This document shows positions 17,870 to 27,159 of a stretch of 64,000 nt of DNA, piece by piece. Both the position numbers and the translations under genes were made by a program. Source of the DNA: Halobaculum halobium (GTDB lineage Archaea > Halobacteriota > Halobacteria > Halobacteriales > Haloferacaceae); contig NZ_CP126158.1 of assembly GCF_030127145.1 (NCBI RefSeq), positions 558,001 to 622,000 of the forward strand. The letters are read 5' to 3'. Under the pieces are notes generated by a model. The model was not told where the DNA came from and did no database searches. It saw only the letters and a list, made by a program, of their open reading frames with translations. Numbering within the stretch: the stretch's first letter is position 1; each line of letters begins with the position of its first letter.

Positions 17870-18619
17870 TTAAACTGCGACTTTCTCTGCGAGTTCGTCC
17901 GCGCGGTCACGCAACGACTCGACCGCACGGAGCGTGAGTTCCTCGACGCTCATCGACCCGTCCGTCTCGATCTGGAAGACGAACGCGCCGGGAACGTCCT
18001 CGATGTCCAGCTCCTTGCCGGGGTATCGGTTGGTGAGATCGGAGTCGAACTCCTCGGTGTGGACGAGTTCGCCGTCCTCCGTTTCGATGACGCCGCGGAG
18101 GATGTTCGGCTCCTCCTCGTCGAATTCGTCGGCGTCGCCGACGACGCTCACGCGCTGCAGGTGGCGGTAGCCGACGGCCACGCCGCCCTGGTGTTTCGCG
18201 TGCTCTTTGCCGGAGTCGAGCACCGCGTCGGCCTCGAACTCCAGCCGCTGTCCCTCCTTCAGCTCGATGATGGGGACGTTCTCGTCGGCCGGCTGGACGA
18301 GGTCGTCGGACGTCTCGATGTCGCCCGAGTACGCCGTCGCCGGTCCCTCGACGTCGAGCGCGAGGGTGACGGTGTCGCCGACCTCGTAGTCGTCAAGCGG
18401 CGTCGTCAGGGGGACGAGCCCCAGGCGGAGCCCGACCATCTCGTCGAACATCACCGACGAGTTCTCGACGAACCGAACGGTGTCGATCGAGAACGTCGGG
18501 ACTTCCGAGAGGATCGTCCGGCGCAGGCCGTTCGCGACCGCGGGGGTGAGCCCGCGCACGAGCAGCCGCGCGGATCGGTCGTCTCGGGTGACTACCTCGA
18601 CGTCGAAGTCTGCAGCCAT
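17870..18619 (-). CDS. rpoD: DNA-directed RNA polymerase subunit D
   Basis: 249-residue subunit D (Rpb3/alpha counterpart), the assembly platform of archaeal RNA polymerase. It has the alpha-like motif [20 protein letters not shown] near residue 24, the LGLVPLTTP segment, and a C-terminal dimerisation helix ([24 protein letters not shown]). The protein contains no cysteine, so the Fe-S cluster found in subunit D of some other archaea cannot be present. It lies 3 nt after S11 in the leftward operon. Confidence 0.96.
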   Translation of the reverse strand: MAADFDVEVVTRDDRSARLLVRGLTPAVANGLRRTILSEVPTFSIDTVRFVENSSVMFDEMVGLRLGLVPLTTPLDDYEVGDTVTLALDVEGPATAYSGDIETSDDLVQPADENVPIIELKEGQRLEFEADAVLDSGKEHAKHQGGVAVGYRHLQRVSVVGDADEFDEEEPNILRGVIETEDGELVHTEEFDSDLTNRYPGKELDIEDVPGAFVFQIETDGSMSVEELTLRAVESLRDRADELAEKVAV

Positions 18620-18622
18620 GGA

Positions 18623-19018
18623 TTACAGGCGGTTCTTTTTCGGCGCTCGAGTGCCGTCGTGCGGGATCGGGGTCACGTCCTCGATGCGACCGATCTCGAT
18701 CCCGGCGCGGGCGAGCGCGCGGATCGTCGGCTGCGCGCCCGGGCCCGGGGACTTCTGAGCGTTGCCACCGGGGCCGCGGATGCGGACGTGGACGCCCTCG
18801 ATTCCCTGCGCCTTGAGCTGCTCGGCGACGCCCTCGGCCATCTGCATGGCCGCGTACGGCGACGCCTCGTCTCGGTTCTGCTTCACCACGGCACCGCCCG
18901 AGGACTTGATCAGCGTCTCAGCCCCGGTGATGTCGGTCACCGTGATGAGAGTGTTGTTGAACGACGCGAACACGTTCGCGATCGCCCAGCGACTCTCGGT
19001 GGTCTCGGATTCGCTCAT
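18623..19018 (-). CDS. rps11: 30S ribosomal protein S11 (uS11)
   Basis: 131-residue uS11 with [19 protein letters not shown] at the N-terminus, the [18 protein letters not shown] helix and the signature [19 protein letters not shown] near residue 85, ending in the basic APKKNRL tail. It sits between S4 (adjacent, stop at 19019) and rpoD in the classic archaeal S13-S4-S11-RpoD order. Confidence 0.97.
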   Translation of the reverse strand: MSESETTESRWAIANVFASFNNTLITVTDITGAETLIKSSGGAVVKQNRDEASPYAAMQMAEGVAEQLKAQGIEGVHVRIRGPGGNAQKSPGPGAQPTIRALARAGIEIGRIEDVTPIPHDGTRAPKKNRL

Positions 19019-19543
19019 TTACTGACCCTCCGCGCGTTCGGGGTGGAGTTCGTCGGCAAGCGGGGACTGCTCGTCGAAGTCGACGAGGTCCTCCTCGACC
19101 GTCTCGACCTTGTAGGACGGGCGCGTGACGCGGGCGTCCCCGACGACCACGTGGCCGTGGAGGATGAACTGCCGCGCCTGCTTCGTCGAGTTACCGACGC
19201 CGTTGCGGTAGGCGACCGTCTGGAGCCGACGTTCGAGCACGTCGGTCACGTCGAGCGACAGGACGTCCGTGATGGCGTCCGTCTCGTCGAGGATGCCGAG
19301 GCGCTGGAGCCGCGCGACGAAGTCGGCGCCGGCCTCGTTGGCCGCCTCGACGTCGCCCTGCGACTCGCCGATGAGGCGTCGCGCCTCGCGGCGGTAGCGA
19401 CGCAGTTCCGACTGCGCGCGCCACAGTTCCTCTTTGTTCTTCAGGCCGTAGCGGGAGAGCAGATCCGACTCCTCGTCGATGCGCTCGCCCTGGTACGGGT
19501 GGTTCGGCGTCTCGTAGCGCTTGGTGGAGGTTCCGGTACTCAT
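19019..19543 (-). CDS. rps4: 30S ribosomal protein S4 (uS4)
   Basis: 174-residue archaeal uS4, an early 16S rRNA-binding protein. N-terminal KRYETPNHPYQGERIDEE is typical of archaeal S4, and an S4 RNA-binding domain covers about residues 102-160 (LDVTDVLERRLQTVAYRNG, ARQFILHGHVVVGDARVT). Its start overlaps the S13 stop by 4 nt. Confidence 0.97.
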   Translation of the reverse strand: MSTGTSTKRYETPNHPYQGERIDEESDLLSRYGLKNKEELWRAQSELRRYRREARRLIGESQGDVEAANEAGADFVARLQRLGILDETDAITDVLSLDVTDVLERRLQTVAYRNGVGNSTKQARQFILHGHVVVGDARVTRPSYKVETVEEDLVDFDEQSPLADELHPERAEGQ

Positions 19544-20079
19544 TCGTCGTCATCCTCCGCGGCGGCCGCTTCCTCCTCGGCCTGTTCTTCGCGGATCTCC
19601 TCGACGTTGACCCCGATGGTGCCCTCGGTCCGGCCCGTGGACTTGGTCCGCTGTCCGCGGACCTTCTGCCCGCGCTTGTGGCGGGTGCCCTTGTAGGAGT
19701 CGATCATCTTCATCCGGTTGATGTCGTGGCGGCGCTTCTCGTTGAGGTCCGAGCCTACGATGTGGTCGGTCTCGCCGGTGAAGAAGTCCTTCTGCCGGTT
19801 GACCATCCACTCGGGCACGTGCTCCGAGAAGTTCTCGACGACGTCGACGACGTCGTCGATGTCGTCTTGATCGAGGCGGCCGAACGTGGCGGTTCGGTCC
19901 ACGTCGGCGGCCTCGGCCACCAGGCGCGCCGTGCGCTGGCCGATGCCTTTCATGTCGCTGAGGCTGCGCTCGACGGACTTCGTCCCGTCCAGGTCCGTCT
20001 GGCCGATCCGGACGAAGTACTGGAGGTCCTCGTCGTCCTCCTCCGCGTCGGGCGCGTTCTCTGGTTCTTCTGCACTCAT
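19540..20079 (-). CDS. rps13: 30S ribosomal protein S13 (uS13)
   Basis: 179-residue uS13. The core starts near residue 18 (LQYFVRIGQTDLDGTKSVER) with the helix-hairpin-helix MKGIGQRTARLVAEAA and the C-terminal GTRHKRGQKVRGQRTKSTGR. Both ends carry haloarchaeal acidic extensions (first 17 and last about 25 residues). It is the first protein gene of the operon, about 20 nt after the tRNA-Ser 3' end. Confidence 0.97.
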   Translation of the reverse strand: MSAEEPENAPDAEEDDEDLQYFVRIGQTDLDGTKSVERSLSDMKGIGQRTARLVAEAADVDRTATFGRLDQDDIDDVVDVVENFSEHVPEWMVNRQKDFFTGETDHIVGSDLNEKRRHDINRMKMIDSYKGTRHKRGQKVRGQRTKSTGRTEGTIGVNVEEIREEQAEEEAAAAEDDDE

Positions 20080-20098
20080 GTCTTGTCTGTGTGGTCAG

Positions 20099-20182
20099 CG
20101 TTGCGGCGGGGATTCGAACCCCGGAGGCTTGCGCCACTGAGTTAGCAACCCAGCGCCTTGGGCCAGGCTTGGCTACCGCAAC
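20099..20182 (-). tRNA. tRNA-Ser (anticodon GCT)
   Basis: 84-nt minus-strand class II tRNA. Acceptor GTTGCGG/CCGCAAC with discriminator G; anticodon stem CTGGG/CTCAG around loop TTGCTAA, anticodon GCT (reads AGC/AGT); long variable arm GGCGCAAGCC-type; T arm GGGG-TTCGAAT-CCCC. No encoded CCA, no intron. It heads the ribosomal operon and lies 19 nt upstream of S13. Confidence 0.95.
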
Positions 20183-20279
20183 ACCCTGTCTGTTGTATCG
20201 TCGCCTCGCGAGCCACCGCGGCTCCGGACTCGGGACCCGGCGCCCCTACAGTGTCTGCGTTCGATGTAACTCGGAGCCC

Positions 20280-20290
20280 GTACTTAAGCG
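20280..20290 (-). promoter_or_regulatory. Promoter of tRNA-Ser/S13-S4-S11-RpoD operon
   Basis: Minus-strand CGCTTAAGTAC contains a strong haloarchaeal stable-RNA-type TATA box (TTAAGTA). The predicted start near 20258 leaves about 75 nt of leader before tRNA-Ser. No other comparable AT-rich element is seen between here and the tRNA. Confidence 0.6.
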
Positions 20291-20399
20291 TCACGAAACC
20301 CGCGGTCGTCGTGCGAGGGCGTCACGACCGTGTGAACGCCCAGCACGGTGGTTTCGAGCATCCGTTCGAACGCGGGACCGCCGGCGCCGCCGCGCTCGC

Positions 20400-21935
20400 T
20401 CAGGGGTGCTCTTCGTCGACGAACTCGAACCGGGCCCCGCCCGTCTCGGACGCGGTCACGGACGCGGTCCAGCCGTGGGCCTGTGCGATCTCGCGGACGA
20501 TACTCAGCCCGAACCCGGTTCCCTCCTCGCGGGTGGTGTACCCGTGGTCGAACACCGAATCGCGGTCCGACTCCGTGATGCCCGGGCCGTCGTCGGCGAC
20601 CGCGAAGCCCCCGGCCGTCGATTCGACGACGACGTGCACGTCGTCGCCCCCGTGTTCGACGGCGTTACGGAACAGATTCTCCAGCAGTTGGAGCAGGCGG
20701 CTCCGTTCGGCCACGAGCGTCGCCGCGCCCTCGGCGTCGAGTGTCGCCGACCCGGTGTCGACGGTCGACCACGCCTCAGCCGCCGCCGCGCGCAGGTCGG
20801 TCGGTTCCGGGTCCTCGACGGCACTCCCCGTCCGCGCCATCGTCAGCACGTCCGAGATGATCTGCTCCATTCGGTCGTGGGCGCGGGTCGCCTTTCCGAG
20901 GCGCTCGTCGTCGAGTTCCGCAGACAGCAGTTCGAGCTGGCCCTTCGCGACCGCCAGGGGGTTGCGGAGGTCGTGGCTCACGATCGTCGCGAAGTCCTCC
21001 AGCCGATCGTTTTGGCGCCGAAGATTCTCCTCGACGACCTGTCGTTCCAACTGCGCCGACACCCACTCGGCCATGAGCTCCACGAGCGTCACCTGCCACT
21101 CGTCGAACGCCTGGGTGCGCGGCTCGCGGTCGTAGAAACAGAACGTCCCGTACACCGATCCGTTCACCCGGACCGGCGCCCCGAGGTAACAGGATATCCC
21201 CCAATCGGTGTAGCCGTCGCGTTCCGCCAACACCTCGTCCTCGCCGACGTCGTTGAGTGCGAGCGCCTCCTCGCTGAGGACGGTCCGCTCGCAGTTGGTC
21301 GCAGACAGGTCGACCACGTCGCCGGCGGCGACGCTGTCGTCCGGGGCGTGCACGATCTCGAACACGTACTGGTCGTCTCGGATCCGGGAGAGCGTGCCGT
21401 ACTCGGTGTCGAGCATCTCGGCCCCGATCTGGAGGAGCCCGGAGACGCGACCCTCGAACGTCTGGTCTGGCTCCGCGAGCGTCTCGGTGATATCCGCCAG
21501 CGCCTCCTCGTGCGATCGGAGCCGCTCGCGCCGCTCGCGCTCCTCGCTCACGTCCCGGAAGAACACCGACAGCCCCGACGGGGAGGGATACGCCCTGACC
21601 GCGAGCCACGCGTCCAGCGGCTCGTAGTACGCCTCGAACTCGACGGTCGACTGCGTCTCCATCGCCTCGACGTAGCTGTCGTGGAACTCGGTGTCGACAG
21701 CCTCGGGGATCAGCTCCCAGATCCCACGCCCGACGAGGTCGTCCTCGGCGCCGCCGTCGATCGCATTTCGGATGATGTCCTCGCCCTTGTCGTTGAGGTA
21801 GGTGAACCGCCACTCGTCGTCGAGCGCGAAGAACGCGTCCGTCATCCGATCGAGGAGCGCTGGATCGAGCAGCGAGTCGGCGTCGACGCCGGGCTCGTCA
21901 CCTCGGGATCGGGGTCGCTCCTCGGAGTCAGTCAT
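20400..21935 (-). CDS. PAS-GAF sensor histidine kinase
   Basis: 511-residue soluble sensor kinase. Order: acidic N-terminus, PAS domain about residues 30-135 (DDEWRFTYLNDKGEDIIRN, ending FFRDVSEERERRERL), GAF domain about 150-305 (EMLDTEYGTLSRI, GAPVRVNGSVYGTFCFYD), HisKA with VSHDLRNPLAV near residue 315, and a HATPase_c domain (LENLFRNAVEHGG, VADDGPGI, GTGFGLSI). The signal is unknown. It is a lone kinase with no regulator nearby, similar in its kinase half to the one at 122-1174. A TATA-like GAATTTATC about 30 nt upstream of the ATG (21962-21970) is a plausible promoter. Confidence 0.93.
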   Translation of the reverse strand: MTDSEERPRSRGDEPGVDADSLLDPALLDRMTDAFFALDDEWRFTYLNDKGEDIIRNAIDGGAEDDLVGRGIWELIPEAVDTEFHDSYVEAMETQSTVEFEAYYEPLDAWLAVRAYPSPSGLSVFFRDVSEERERRERLRSHEEALADITETLAEPDQTFEGRVSGLLQIGAEMLDTEYGTLSRIRDDQYVFEIVHAPDDSVAAGDVVDLSATNCERTVLSEEALALNDVGEDEVLAERDGYTDWGISCYLGAPVRVNGSVYGTFCFYDREPRTQAFDEWQVTLVELMAEWVSAQLERQVVEENLRRQNDRLEDFATIVSHDLRNPLAVAKGQLELLSAELDDERLGKATRAHDRMEQIISDVLTMARTGSAVEDPEPTDLRAAAAEAWSTVDTGSATLDAEGAATLVAERSRLLQLLENLFRNAVEHGGDDVHVVVESTAGGFAVADDGPGITESDRDSVFDHGYTTREEGTGFGLSIVREIAQAHGWTASVTASETGGARFEFVDEEHP

Positions 21936-22024
21936 TGCCGATGGAGTGTTTGGAGCACAGATAAATTCCTCGGCGACCCCTCGATCGGAATCGGGAGCGC
22001 TTCGACCCGGTTCGGCGGAACGAG

Positions 22025-23494
22025 TCAGTTATCGGGCCATCGCTCGATGAACACCGTCTCGTCGGTGTAGAAGCGCACGGCGTCGTCGCCCTGGGCGTGC
22101 AGGTCGCCGAAGAAGGAGTCCTTGTCGCCGCCGAAGTGGAAGAACGCCATCGCGGCGGCAGTGCCCACGTTGACGCCGACGTTGCCGGCGTCGATCTCCA
22201 GCCGGAAGCGCCGGGCCTCGCCGCCGTCGCTGGTGAACAGCGACGCCGCGTTGCCGAACTGCGACCGGTTCACCAGCGAGAGGGCGTCGTCGAAGTCCTC
22301 CGCGCGGATCAGCGCCAGCACCGGTCCGAAGATCTCTTCGCGGGCGATCGTCGCGTCCGGGTCCACGTCGCCGAAGATGGTCGCGCCGAGGTGATACCCC
22401 GACGCCGGCACGTCCTGTTCGCGACCGTCGAGGAGGAGTTCGCCGCCCTCCTCGACCCCGGTTTCGACGTACTCCAGCACCGAGTCGCGGTGCGGGCCGG
22501 ACACGAGCGGCCCCATGTCGGTCGACTCCTCCAGCCCCGGACCGATCTCCATCGCCTTCGCCTCCGCGACGAGGCGCTCGGCGAACTCGTCGTACACCTC
22601 GTCCTCGACGACAGCGACGGGGTTCGCGAGACAGCGCTGGCCGGCGTTGGCGAACGCGGACGAGCAGGTCTGCTCGGCGGCGAACTGCAGGTCAGCGTTC
22701 GCGCTCACGACGACGTGGTTCTTCGCACCGCCCTGCGCCTGCACGCGCTTGCCGGCGCCCGCGGCCGTCTCGTACACGTGCTGGGCGATCGGCGTCGAGC
22801 CAACGAACGACACCGCCTCGATCCCGTCGTGGGTGATGAGTCGGTTCACGGTGTCCGGGCCGCCGTGGACGACGTTCACGACGCCGTCGGGGAAGCCGGC
22901 CTCGTCCACGAGGCTCGCGATCCGGTTGGCCGTGAACGGGTCGCGCTCGCTGGGCTTGAGCACGAACGTGTTGCCCGTCGCGACCGCGTACGGGAGGAAC
23001 CACAGCGGGATCATCGCCGGGAAGTTGAACGGCGTCACCGCGACGACGGTTCCCAGCGGCTGGCGCACCGCCGTCTCGTCGATGTTCGGTGCGGCGTGCG
23101 GGAGGTGGCCCGCCTGCATCATCGTCGGGATGCCGCAGGCGACCTCGACGTTCTCGATGCCGCGGCGGATCTCGCCCATCGCCTCCGCCTTCGTCTTGCC
23201 GTGTTCGGTGACGAGCACCTCCGCCAGCGACTCCTGATGCTCCTCCAGCAGCGCCTTCAGTCGGAACAGCGGTTGAATACGCTCTTCGACGGCCGTCGTG
23301 GACCACTCCTCGAACGCCTCGTTGGCCAGCGCGATCGCCTCGTCCTCGTCGTCGGCCGACGAGAACGCGACCGACCCGACCTGTTCGCCGGTCGCCGGGT
23401 TTTCAACGTCGAGCGACTCGCCGCCGTTCGCCTCGCGCCACCCGCCGCCGACGTAGTTGTGCGCGACCTCGCCGTCCCCGATGGGATCTACCAT
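22025..23494 (-). CDS. mmsA: CoA-acylating methylmalonate-semialdehyde dehydrogenase
   Basis: 489-residue aldehyde dehydrogenase of the MmsA type, converting methylmalonate semialdehyde (or malonate semialdehyde) with NAD and CoA to propionyl-CoA (acetyl-CoA), as in valine and beta-alanine catabolism. Features: N-terminal YVGGGWREANGGESLDVENP, TPFNFPAMIPLWFLPYAVA, the NAD-fold SFVGSTPIAQHVYE, QGGAKNHVVVSANADL, and the catalytic Cys in ANAGQRCLANPVAV. The AKNH and RCLA residues distinguish MmsA from general aldehyde dehydrogenases. It stands alone between a kinase and gltX. A role with the short-chain-acid locus at 37-42 kb is only inferred. Confidence 0.92.
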   Translation of the reverse strand: MVDPIGDGEVAHNYVGGGWREANGGESLDVENPATGEQVGSVAFSSADDEDEAIALANEAFEEWSTTAVEERIQPLFRLKALLEEHQESLAEVLVTEHGKTKAEAMGEIRRGIENVEVACGIPTMMQAGHLPHAAPNIDETAVRQPLGTVVAVTPFNFPAMIPLWFLPYAVATGNTFVLKPSERDPFTANRIASLVDEAGFPDGVVNVVHGGPDTVNRLITHDGIEAVSFVGSTPIAQHVYETAAGAGKRVQAQGGAKNHVVVSANADLQFAAEQTCSSAFANAGQRCLANPVAVVEDEVYDEFAERLVAEAKAMEIGPGLEESTDMGPLVSGPHRDSVLEYVETGVEEGGELLLDGREQDVPASGYHLGATIFGDVDPDATIAREEIFGPVLALIRAEDFDDALSLVNRSQFGNAASLFTSDGGEARRFRLEIDAGNVGVNVGTAAAMAFFHFGGDKDSFFGDLHAQGDDAVRFYTDETVFIERWPDN

Positions 23495-23652
23495 GATGAT
23501 CGATCACGCACGTCGTGGGAAAGAGCTACCGTTGGCGGTAGTCGTTGTCCGGAATCGGCTTGTGGGAACGACCGCGACGAGATCGAGGATTCGAACGTGG
23601 CGGAGTCGGAGACGCGAGGCGAGCGAAGGAGGACGGGAACCGAAGGCGCCCG

Positions 23653-25449
23653 CTACGGGTGCGCGTAGAAGGCGAGGTACTCGTCGGGCGCGGCCTTCTC
23701 GGCGTCGTCGCCGGGGGCGGCGTCGAACCGGGCGAAGCCGACGCGCTCGAACTGCACCAAGTCGTCCTCGTCGTAGCCCGCGTAGCCGGGCTCGGCGTAG
23801 CCGACCACGTCGCCGTCCATCGTCCGGACTCGGACGCGGACGTGCTCGTCGTCGCCGGCGCCGACCCAGTGAACGACCGGGACGCCCTCCTCGCGCACGA
23901 GGGCGATGTCGGTGCCGACCCACGCCAGCTCGTCGCCGTCGCGCCGGAGGCAGCCGTACCCCTTGAGCCAAACGCGCTCGCCGGCGGCGGGCACGTCGTC
24001 CGCCTCCAGGAGGACGGCCTCGCTGGCGGGCACCTCGCGGTCGCCGCGGTCCTCGTGGTTCGGGTGAAGCGGCGGTGTCCCGACGCCGGGCACGTCGCCC
24101 GCGAGGGCGAACTCCTCGATGGGGCCCGAGGGGAGGCGGTCGCGTCCGTCGGCGTCCGACTCGGCGGCGTCGCGGACGAGGAACCGACGGTCGGTGTCGT
24201 CGTCGATCCGATCGCGGTTGTTCGCGTAGATGCTCGACATCGCCAGATCGACGTTGCTCGTGGATACCCCCAGATCGACCATCGCGTCGACGACGGCCGC
24301 TCCGCGGATCCCTCGGCGCTTGACAGAGGCGAGCGTCGGCGCCCGCGGGTCGTCCCACCCGGTCAACTCGCCTGAGTCGACCTTCTCCTTGATCGTCGAG
24401 GTGGACATGGGCACGTCGTAGGCGTCGATCTGGACGTGGCCCCAGTGGACGACCTCGGGGTACTCCCAGCCGAAGTAGTCGTAGACGAAGCGCTGGCGCT
24501 TGGCGGAGTCCTGCAGGTCGATACCGCGGATGATGTGGGTGACGCCAGTGAGGTTGTCGTCGATACCCGACTGGAAGTCGAGCATCGGCCACGCGCGGTA
24601 GTCGGCCGCCTCCTCGCGCGGGTGGGGCGTGTCGACCATGCGGAAGGCGACGAAGTCGCGCAGCGCGGGGTTCTTGTGTTCGATGTCGGTCTTCACCCGC
24701 AGGACCATCTCGCCGTCCGAGTAGTCGCCGTCGACCATCGCCTCGAACTCCTCGCGAACGGTCTCGACGGCCTTGTCGCGGTGGTCGCACGGCTCGGCGT
24801 CGGCCTTCAGGCTCCGGAAGTGCTCGGCGGGACACGAACAGGTGTAGGCGCCGCCCTTCTCGATGAGTTCGCGGGCGTGGTCGTAGTAGGTTTCGACGCG
24901 GTCGCTCGCCTTCAGCACCTCGTCGGGCTCGAAGCCGAGGTAGCCGATGGCGTCGAGGATCTCGTCGTAGGCGTCGAGGTCCGGTCGCTTGGTCTCGGGG
25001 TCGGTGTCGTCGAACCGACACAGCATCCAGCCGTCGTAGATCTCCTTGTACGTCCCGATGACTGCGGGCATCCGCGCGGATCCGAGGTGCCACGGGCCGT
25101 TCGGGTTCGGCGCGAGGCGCATCCGGATCTCGTCGTACTCGTCGGCGTTCGGCAGGTCGGGGAGCACCTGGTCGTCCTCCTCATCCTCGGCCTCTAACTC
25201 CTCGACGAGGTCGGGCGCGAGACCGAGCAGTCGCTCGCGACGCTCGTCGTCGCTCATGTCCGAGACCTCCGCGACGACGGGCGCGACGACGCCGGGGATC
25301 GCATCGCCGTGGGGTCGGAAGTCGGGGTTCTCGCCCATCAGCGGGCCCATGATGGCGCCCACCTCCGGGTCGGAGCCGTGCTTCAACGCGTTGTAGAGCG
25401 CGTGCGTCTCCGCCTCCGCTCGCACGCGCTCTTTGAGATCGTCGTCCAT
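23653..25449 (-). CDS. gltX: Glutamyl-tRNA synthetase (archaeal type)
   Basis: 598-residue class I aminoacyl-tRNA synthetase charging tRNA-Glu, and in archaea usually also tRNA-Gln for later amidation. The archaeal form has a long N-terminal helical region (about 100 residues), then the HIGH-equivalent RLAPNPNGPWHLGSARM, a CxCx-type segment (YTCSCPAEHFRSL; C-C and C near 220-240), the KMSKS-equivalent PMSTSTIKEKVDSGEL, and a GlnRS-like C-terminal beta-barrel anticodon domain. It starts at the ATG at 25449, preceded by a 371-bp gap to a divergent MaoC gene. Confidence 0.95.
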   Translation of the reverse strand: MDDDLKERVRAEAETHALYNALKHGSDPEVGAIMGPLMGENPDFRPHGDAIPGVVAPVVAEVSDMSDDERRERLLGLAPDLVEELEAEDEEDDQVLPDLPNADEYDEIRMRLAPNPNGPWHLGSARMPAVIGTYKEIYDGWMLCRFDDTDPETKRPDLDAYDEILDAIGYLGFEPDEVLKASDRVETYYDHARELIEKGGAYTCSCPAEHFRSLKADAEPCDHRDKAVETVREEFEAMVDGDYSDGEMVLRVKTDIEHKNPALRDFVAFRMVDTPHPREEAADYRAWPMLDFQSGIDDNLTGVTHIIRGIDLQDSAKRQRFVYDYFGWEYPEVVHWGHVQIDAYDVPMSTSTIKEKVDSGELTGWDDPRAPTLASVKRRGIRGAAVVDAMVDLGVSTSNVDLAMSSIYANNRDRIDDDTDRRFLVRDAAESDADGRDRLPSGPIEEFALAGDVPGVGTPPLHPNHEDRGDREVPASEAVLLEADDVPAAGERVWLKGYGCLRRDGDELAWVGTDIALVREEGVPVVHWVGAGDDEHVRVRVRTMDGDVVGYAEPGYAGYDEDDLVQFERVGFARFDAAPGDDAEKAAPDEYLAFYAHP

Positions 25450-25820
25450 TACGGCGGTGTTCGCTCCACGTGCCCAAAACCGGTCCGGATCGCGCCCGGA
25501 TCATGACCGGATCTCGGCCCGTCGACCGACTCCCGGCCGTGCCGATCGAGTCGCACCCCCGAGCCGATGGCTCCGGGGCGATGAAACGACGGTCGCACGT
25601 CGGAGCCACCCCACCGCGGGTCCGTTTCCGACGGCGCGACCGAACGGCGTACGAGTGGTACGCCGGGGTAGGGGCGTTTGCACGCATACCGGTCACGGAT
25701 ATAGGCGCGTCGACCGTTCACGTCGTTTCACGCCCCCGGCGACCCGCGTCCGAGCGGTAGTCTGGGCGTATCGCCGTCGCCTACACCGGGTTTCATGTGC
25801 TCCCGAGTGGATCGCCGGCC
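25450..25820. other. Intergenic region between gltX and MaoC gene
   Basis: 371 bp between divergent genes. Overlapping arginine-rich frames on both strands lack the acidic haloarchaeal composition and are taken as shadows. A CCTATATCC element on the minus strand (about 25698-25706) is the best TATA candidate and would give gltX an unusually long leader of about 220 nt. I see no tRNA or hairpin that would explain such a leader. Confidence 0.4.
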
Positions 25821-26267
25821 ATGCCAGTCTACTACGAAGACGTCGAGGTCGGCGCGGTCGAGACCCACGGCTCCTACGAGGTGACCCGGGAGGAAGTCCT
25901 GTCGTTCGCCGAGCGCTACGACCCGCAGTGGTTTCACACCGATCCCGATCGCGCGGCCGAACAGTCGCCGTACGGTGGTCTGATCGCCTCCGGATGGCAC
26001 ACCGCCGCGATGACGATGCGCCTGCTCGTCGAGAGCCAACTGAGCGACGCCGCGACGGTCGGCGCGAAGGGCGTCGACGAACTCCGCTGGCTGGTTCCGG
26101 TGCGACCGGGTGATACCCTCCGGATCGAAAACGAGGTGCTCGAAAAGAACGCGGACCAGCCCGAACGGGGCGTTGTCCGGGCGCGAACGCGGACGTACAA
26201 CCAGGAAGACGAATCCGTCTTCTCGATGATCGGGAACGTGATGTACCTCCGTCGGGACGGCGAGTAG
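25821..26267 (+). CDS. MaoC-family (R)-specific enoyl-CoA hydratase-like protein
   Basis: 148 residues from the ATG at 25821. Hot-dog-fold MaoC dehydratase: YYEDVEVGAVETHGSYEVT at the N-terminus, the active-site region PQWFHTDPDRAAEQSPYGG (Asp and His as in the hydratase 2 motif), LIASGWHTAAMTMRLLVE, and the later ELRWLVPVRPGDTLRIE strand. Such proteins hydrate enoyl-CoA or act in PHA or fatty-acid-like metabolism; the substrate is not determined. It ends 16 nt from the convergent RNA methyltransferase gene. The 8-codon upstream extension is less likely, because family members begin near MPVYYEDVEVG. Confidence 0.85.
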   Translation: MPVYYEDVEVGAVETHGSYEVTREEVLSFAERYDPQWFHTDPDRAAEQSPYGGLIASGWHTAAMTMRLLVESQLSDAATVGAKGVDELRWLVPVRPGDTLRIENEVLEKNADQPERGVVRARTRTYNQEDESVFSMIGNVMYLRRDGE

Positions 26268-26283
26268 GCCCCTCGTACCGTCC

Positions 26284-27159
26284 TCAGCGGACGCGTCGTT
26301 CGTCGTCGTCGACCCGCTCGCGGTCGCTGTGGTCGGTGTGGCCCAACAGGTCGGTGGCACGACGGAACACGCCCGTCAGCGTCGTCATCTCCTTGCTCGT
26401 CGGGTGCGCGCGCCCGACCAGCCGGCGGATCAGGCGCTCGCTGCGCTCGCGCTTGTGGTCGCGCGACTCCGCCCGACCGAGGAACGCGCCGAACTGCTCG
26501 TAGAATCGCTCGATCTCCGACTCGTCGGCCCGCTCGTGCTCCACCTCTGGGAGTTGATACTCGTCGAGGAACAGCGAACGGAGTTCGTACAGCGTCACCG
26601 TCGCCGCCTGCCCGAGGTTCATTACCGGGTACTCGGGGTTCGCTGGGATGGAGATCAGCTCGTCCAGCTGCGCCAACTCCTCGTTGTTCAAGCCCGTTCC
26701 CTCGCGTCCGAACACGAGTGCGGTGTCCGTGTCGACGCTCGCGAGCGACTCGCGCAGTTCTGCGGGCGTTTTGAACGGAAACCGGACGTGCCGACGCGCG
26801 TCCTCGCCGGTGATCGCGGTGGTGCCGACCGTGTGGTAGTTCTCGACGATCTCGTCGAGCGTCACGGTGTCGGCGTTGGGGAGCACGTCCTCGCGGGCGT
26901 GGCCGGCGAAGCCGTACGCCTCGCCGTCGGGGTCGATCTCCGGCGGGTCGACCAGCTTCAGGTCCGTGAGCCCGAAGTTCTTCATCGCCCGCGCGATCGT
27001 GCCGACGTTCCCCGGCGTCTCCGGTTCGATCACGACGACGACGAACTCGCGGTCGACGCCGTCATCTCCGGTCGTGCTCCCGCCGTCGCTCGCATTCGGC
27101 TCGCCCGTCACGTTCCCGTCACCGTGGGTGACCCCGTCGCTGTCGCCGTCGTCGCTCAT
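26284..27159 (-). CDS. trmJ: SPOUT tRNA/rRNA 2'-O-methyltransferase (TrmJ-like)
   Basis: 291-residue SpoU/SPOUT methyltransferase. After a Gly/Asp-rich N-terminus of about 35 residues the catalytic domain runs from VVVVIEPETPGNVGTIARAM (motif 1, N and R) through LVFGREGTGLNNEEL (motif 2) to IPANPEYPVMNLGQAATVTL (motif 3), the knotted SAM-binding signature. The C-terminus is a helical, charged extension. By similarity it resembles TrmJ, which methylates nucleotide 32 of tRNAs; an rRNA target cannot be excluded. Its ATG overlaps the stop of the preceding gene (27156-27159, ATGA), so it is coupled to the unknown Cys-containing protein. Confidence 0.85.
   Translation of the reverse strand: MSDDGDSDGVTHGDGNVTGEPNASDGGSTTGDDGVDREFVVVVIEPETPGNVGTIARAMKNFGLTDLKLVDPPEIDPDGEAYGFAGHAREDVLPNADTVTLDEIVENYHTVGTTAITGEDARRHVRFPFKTPAELRESLASVDTDTALVFGREGTGLNNEELAQLDELISIPANPEYPVMNLGQAATVTLYELRSLFLDEYQLPEVEHERADESEIERFYEQFGAFLGRAESRDHKRERSERLIRRLVGRAHPTSKEMTTLTGVFRRATDLLGHTDHSDRERVDDDERRVR

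Noticed and set aside
25449-25721. 90-codon leftward frame upstream of gltX
   Set aside because: Basic, Arg/Pro/Ser-rich and not acidic as expected for the organism; it overlaps two other shadow frames.
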